A DNA stretch of 64,000 bases from Alteromonas oceanisediminis (GTDB lineage Bacteria; Pseudomonadota; Gammaproteobacteria; Enterobacterales; Alteromonadaceae): positions 496,001-560,000 of the forward strand of contig NZ_JAHCTA010000001.1 in assembly GCF_018474025.1 (NCBI RefSeq), written 5' to 3'. Below the pieces are notes generated by a model that saw only the letters and a list, made by a program, of their open reading frames with translations, was not told where the DNA came from and made no database searches. The position numbers and the translations under genes are program-made. This document shows, in pieces, positions 61,868 to 64,000 of this stretch. Each line of letters opens with the position of its first letter. Position 1 is the stretch's first letter.

Positions 61868-61896
61868 AAAAAACCCGCTGATCCAGCGGGTTTTTT
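61868..61896. terminator. Bidirectional terminator between the BON gene and the TonB-dependent receptor
   Basis: AAAAAACCCGCTG-ATC-CAGCGGGTTTTTT has perfect arms with A and T tracts on both sides. It lies 26 bases after the BON stop and 15 bases from the receptor stop on the opposite strand, so it serves both. Confidence 0.9.
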
Positions 61897-61910
61897 GTTA
61901 GTTTGCAGCC

Positions 61911-64000
61911 TTAAAACTCATATTTGTAGCTTAAGCTAAAGCCAATGCCTTTGGTTTCTGATTGAAAGGTCACCCCCTCAAACTCAAGTTCGCGAGACTC
62001 ATCCAGAATATTCTGCACTTTGAGTGTCAGAGTACTGTTAAAGTCAGGATAAAATTTGTACACCACATCAAGTGAGTGAAACGGCTGTTCGAAGTTGTCA
62101 TCAAAGAAATCAATGCCTGGCACAATGATTCGCTCACCGAATACATTGTAGACCAATGACGCTGAGTGCTCACCATTGTCAGAGTCAAAGCCCAACTGCA
62201 AGTTGACCACGTACTCAGAGTGACCCGTCAAGCGACGCTGAGTATTCGTGATAGCGGCAGATACACCCGTTTGTTCTTCAATGGCAACCGGATCAAGTGT
62301 GATTTCAGAATCACTCAAGGTGACGTTACCGCTTAGGAACAGGTTATCCCACACGCCTTCACCGATGACGTCTAACCCTTGCAAAAACTCGACTTCGACG
62401 CCGTAAAGCTCACCGGTTTCGGCATTCGCGATACGAATAAGCGGCGGGCCATCCTGCGCAGGTGACTGTACCGACTCAATCGGGTCCGTCATGTCTTTGT
62501 AGAACAACCCTACTGACAGGTTATTACCCGCTTCGCGATACCATTCCCAGCGTATATCGTAGTTCTTCACAGACGTGGTACGAACGCCGGGTGTACCTGC
62601 AATCGGATTGTCTGTCAGTGGATCTAGATAAGTCGCTGAGGAAACTTCACGCAAATCAGGGCGAACCACAGTTTCAGAGAAACTGGTACGCAACTGCATG
62701 TCAGGGTTGATAAAATACGTCAGTGCAATGGCGGGATAAAAATCATCCTCCAAAAACGCTAGCTGAGAGCGGTCAGCACCGTCGATGATATCAATCTGAT
62801 TGGTACGTGGGTCGAAAGGTACTACCGCCTGACGGAAGTCTTCGTAACGCACACCACCACTGATGCGCCATGTATTGTCGAAGAATAAGTCTGCTTCGAA
62901 ATAATAAGCATCAATTTTCTGACCCGCGACGTAATCATCACCAGCAATCGTGGTATCACGGATAATCGGCTGGTTAGTAAACGCCGCATTGTTCAGCACG
63001 TCATCACTTAAAATATCAGAGAAAACGCTGCCAGTCAGAATGCTTGAATCTGCAAATGCACGAGTGTTCACGTCAAAACGACGATTCTCTGCCGTACGAC
63101 TTTTGGTGATAAAGTCGGCACCGGCTTTAAACTCCATTTCCCACTTATCCATATAGTAAGGAATGTTGAAGTTGTAGCCGTAGTTTTCTACGCGATCGTG
63201 CAATGTCTGGAACGAGTAGCGTGCCGCTGTGGGCGCATTACTCAGGCTACTTTCTGCATCACGGTCGAATATTCCGTCGCCATTAAAGTCTTCCAGAATA
63301 AAACGTGATTGGAAATTACCCGGCGCATCTCGATTCGAGCGGCCCAATGAATATTTCCAGTCAAATCCCAGGAATGCCAATTCCGGGAAAGTGTGCTTGC
63401 CGCGCACCTGATTGGTGTACATCTGGCGCTCTTCGTAGATAACTTCGACGTCACGAATACGCTGATTGTCCACCAATTGAATATTGGCCGTGTTACCAAT
63501 CTTTTCACGCACTTCATCGCGAGTATCGTTCAGAGCAATTAAGCTGTAGTCAATACGATGATTGCGTTGATAGTCGATACCAAAATTGAACATACCTGAC
63601 CATTTGACAGACTTTTCAGTTGAGTCAACCTGATCAAAAAAGCGAATGAAGCGCACACTCTCGCCATCGCGGCTTTGTTGTTCACCCAGAAACTGTTCAG
63701 ACACCTGAGTGCTATTGTCATAACCCGCTGTTGCTAAAAAGCCGTAGCGGATATCTTGGTTGAAATCGAAACTGTTACCGAGTGCAACATTAAAGCCGAC
63801 ATCAGGGTTAACGCTGTCCAGCGCCGGATCGTAATTGCGCTGAACATCACGCAATAAATCCACTGCCGTACTTTGGTCAAGGTTATCTAAGAAATTTTTC
63901 GAAGACCAGCGGTTGGCAATACTTGCAGGTGCTGCTCTAAACCCGTCATCCTGACCTTCCCAGTCATTATCGCCGCCGCCGTACTGGTAGGCGTCGTCAA
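61911..64000 (-). CDS. TonB-dependent receptor, 3' part (incomplete)
   Basis: About 696 codons are open to the window edge; the 5' end, including signal peptide, TonB box and part of the plug, is outside. The sequence is beta-barrel-like with alternating polar/apolar strands, ends in a C-terminal Phe (LSYKYEF), and has typical segments LRTSFSETVVRPDLREVSSA and NYDIRWEWYREAGNNLSVGLFYK. The large size and DGIFDRDAE-type loop resemble receptors for carbohydrates or peptides of marine gammaproteobacteria, but no ligand can be inferred. A TonB operon lies 2 kb away on the same strand. Confidence 0.88.
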   Translation of the reverse strand, partial: DDAYQYGGGDNDWEGQDDGFRAAPASIANRWSSKNFLDNLDQSTAVDLLRDVQRNYDPALDSVNPDVGFNVALGNSFDFNQDIRYGFLATAGYDNSTQVSEQFLGEQQSRDGESVRFIRFFDQVDSTEKSVKWSGMFNFGIDYQRNHRIDYSLIALNDTRDEVREKIGNTANIQLVDNQRIRDVEVIYEERQMYTNQVRGKHTFPELAFLGFDWKYSLGRSNRDAPGNFQSRFILEDFNGDGIFDRDAESSLSNAPTAARYSFQTLHDRVENYGYNFNIPYYMDKWEMEFKAGADFITKSRTAENRRFDVNTRAFADSSILTGSVFSDILSDDVLNNAAFTNQPIIRDTTIAGDDYVAGQKIDAYYFEADLFFDNTWRISGGVRYEDFRQAVVPFDPRTNQIDIIDGADRSQLAFLEDDFYPAIALTYFINPDMQLRTSFSETVVRPDLREVSSATYLDPLTDNPIAGTPGVRTTSVKNYDIRWEWYREAGNNLSVGLFYKDMTDPIESVQSPAQDGPPLIRIANAETGELYGVEVEFLQGLDVIGEGVWDNLFLSGNVTLSDSEITLDPVAIEEQTGVSAAITNTQRRLTGHSEYVVNLQLGFDSDNGEHSASLVYNVFGERIIVPGIDFFDDNFEQPFHSLDVVYKFYPDFNSTLTLKVQNILDESRELEFEGVTFQSETKGIGFSLSYKYEF

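Noticed and set aside
1-64000. tRNA, rRNA, CRISPR arrays and complete insertion sequences
   Set aside because: No cloverleaf-like conserved arms, rRNA segments, regularly spaced repeats or transposase genes were seen on reading; a dedicated scan is needed to be sure for tRNAs.

Overview
The window looks like a contiguous piece of chromosome from a free-living, probably marine gammaproteobacterium, most likely of the Alteromonadales or a neighbouring order. This rests on the surA-pdxA-rsmA-apaG-apaH order, an aconitase B, a TtpC/DUF3450-type TonB operon, a FliA-type promoter in front of a chemotaxis receptor, and moderate base composition. No rRNA, tRNA, CRISPR array or intact insertion sequence was found. 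The lineage is inferred from gene content only.

1-17.9 kb is mostly core genome on the + strand. It holds the end of surA, then pdxA, rsmA, apaG and apaH, followed by a chemotaxis receptor whose sigma-28-like promoter is separated from the gene by a 263-bp element of nested inverted repeats. Next come a DUF2726 protein and a methyl-cycle/corrinoid group (mtnN, CbiB-like, BtuF-like, ahcY, rhodanese), tyrS on the opposite strand, an M23 endopeptidase coupled to an Lrp-type regulator, an EAL protein, a DUF4136 lipoprotein and an exported leucyl aminopeptidase.

17.9-36 kb is mixed. It includes an SRPBCC protein, a 599-residue PLP enzyme with a large N-terminal extension, a D-2-hydroxyacid dehydrogenase, a GST, erpA with a clear promoter and dyad, a DsbA-family protein and an EF-hand protein. 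A divergent MBL-hydrolase/MerR pair has a textbook 19-bp-spacer promoter. A TPR-GGDEF cyclase has its signal peptide in a different reading frame. After it come DUF2789, TetR, ExoD, ClC, HemJ, UPF0149 and small hypothetical genes.

36-47.8 kb carries an atypical Nramp-family transporter, a minus-strand group DUF192-lysC-response regulator-patB (aspartate-family amino acids), acnB, a PQQ-type sugar dehydrogenase, an acyl-CoA ligase and an MBL hydrolase.

47.9-50.4 kb is the most unusual part, a small graveyard of conflict systems on the minus strand. It contains a relBE-like toxin-antitoxin locus with a one-base frameshift in the antitoxin and a toxin cut to ten codons. Beside it is a polymorphic-toxin-like gene broken by a 7-bp tandem duplication, followed by a coupled (TAATG) membrane protein that could be its immunity protein. 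Starting exactly at that protein's stop codon is a second, decayed copy of the toxin gene's junction motif.

50.5-64 kb holds two exported peptidases (DUF885 and S9), a complete TonB operon (DUF3450, TtpC-like ExbB, ExbB, ExbD, TonB, TPR) with an attenuator-like hairpin in its leader, two small unknown genes, a two-BON-domain periplasmic protein and the 3' part of a TonB-dependent receptor running off the right edge. The TonB operon and the receptor plausibly work together in uptake across the outer membrane.
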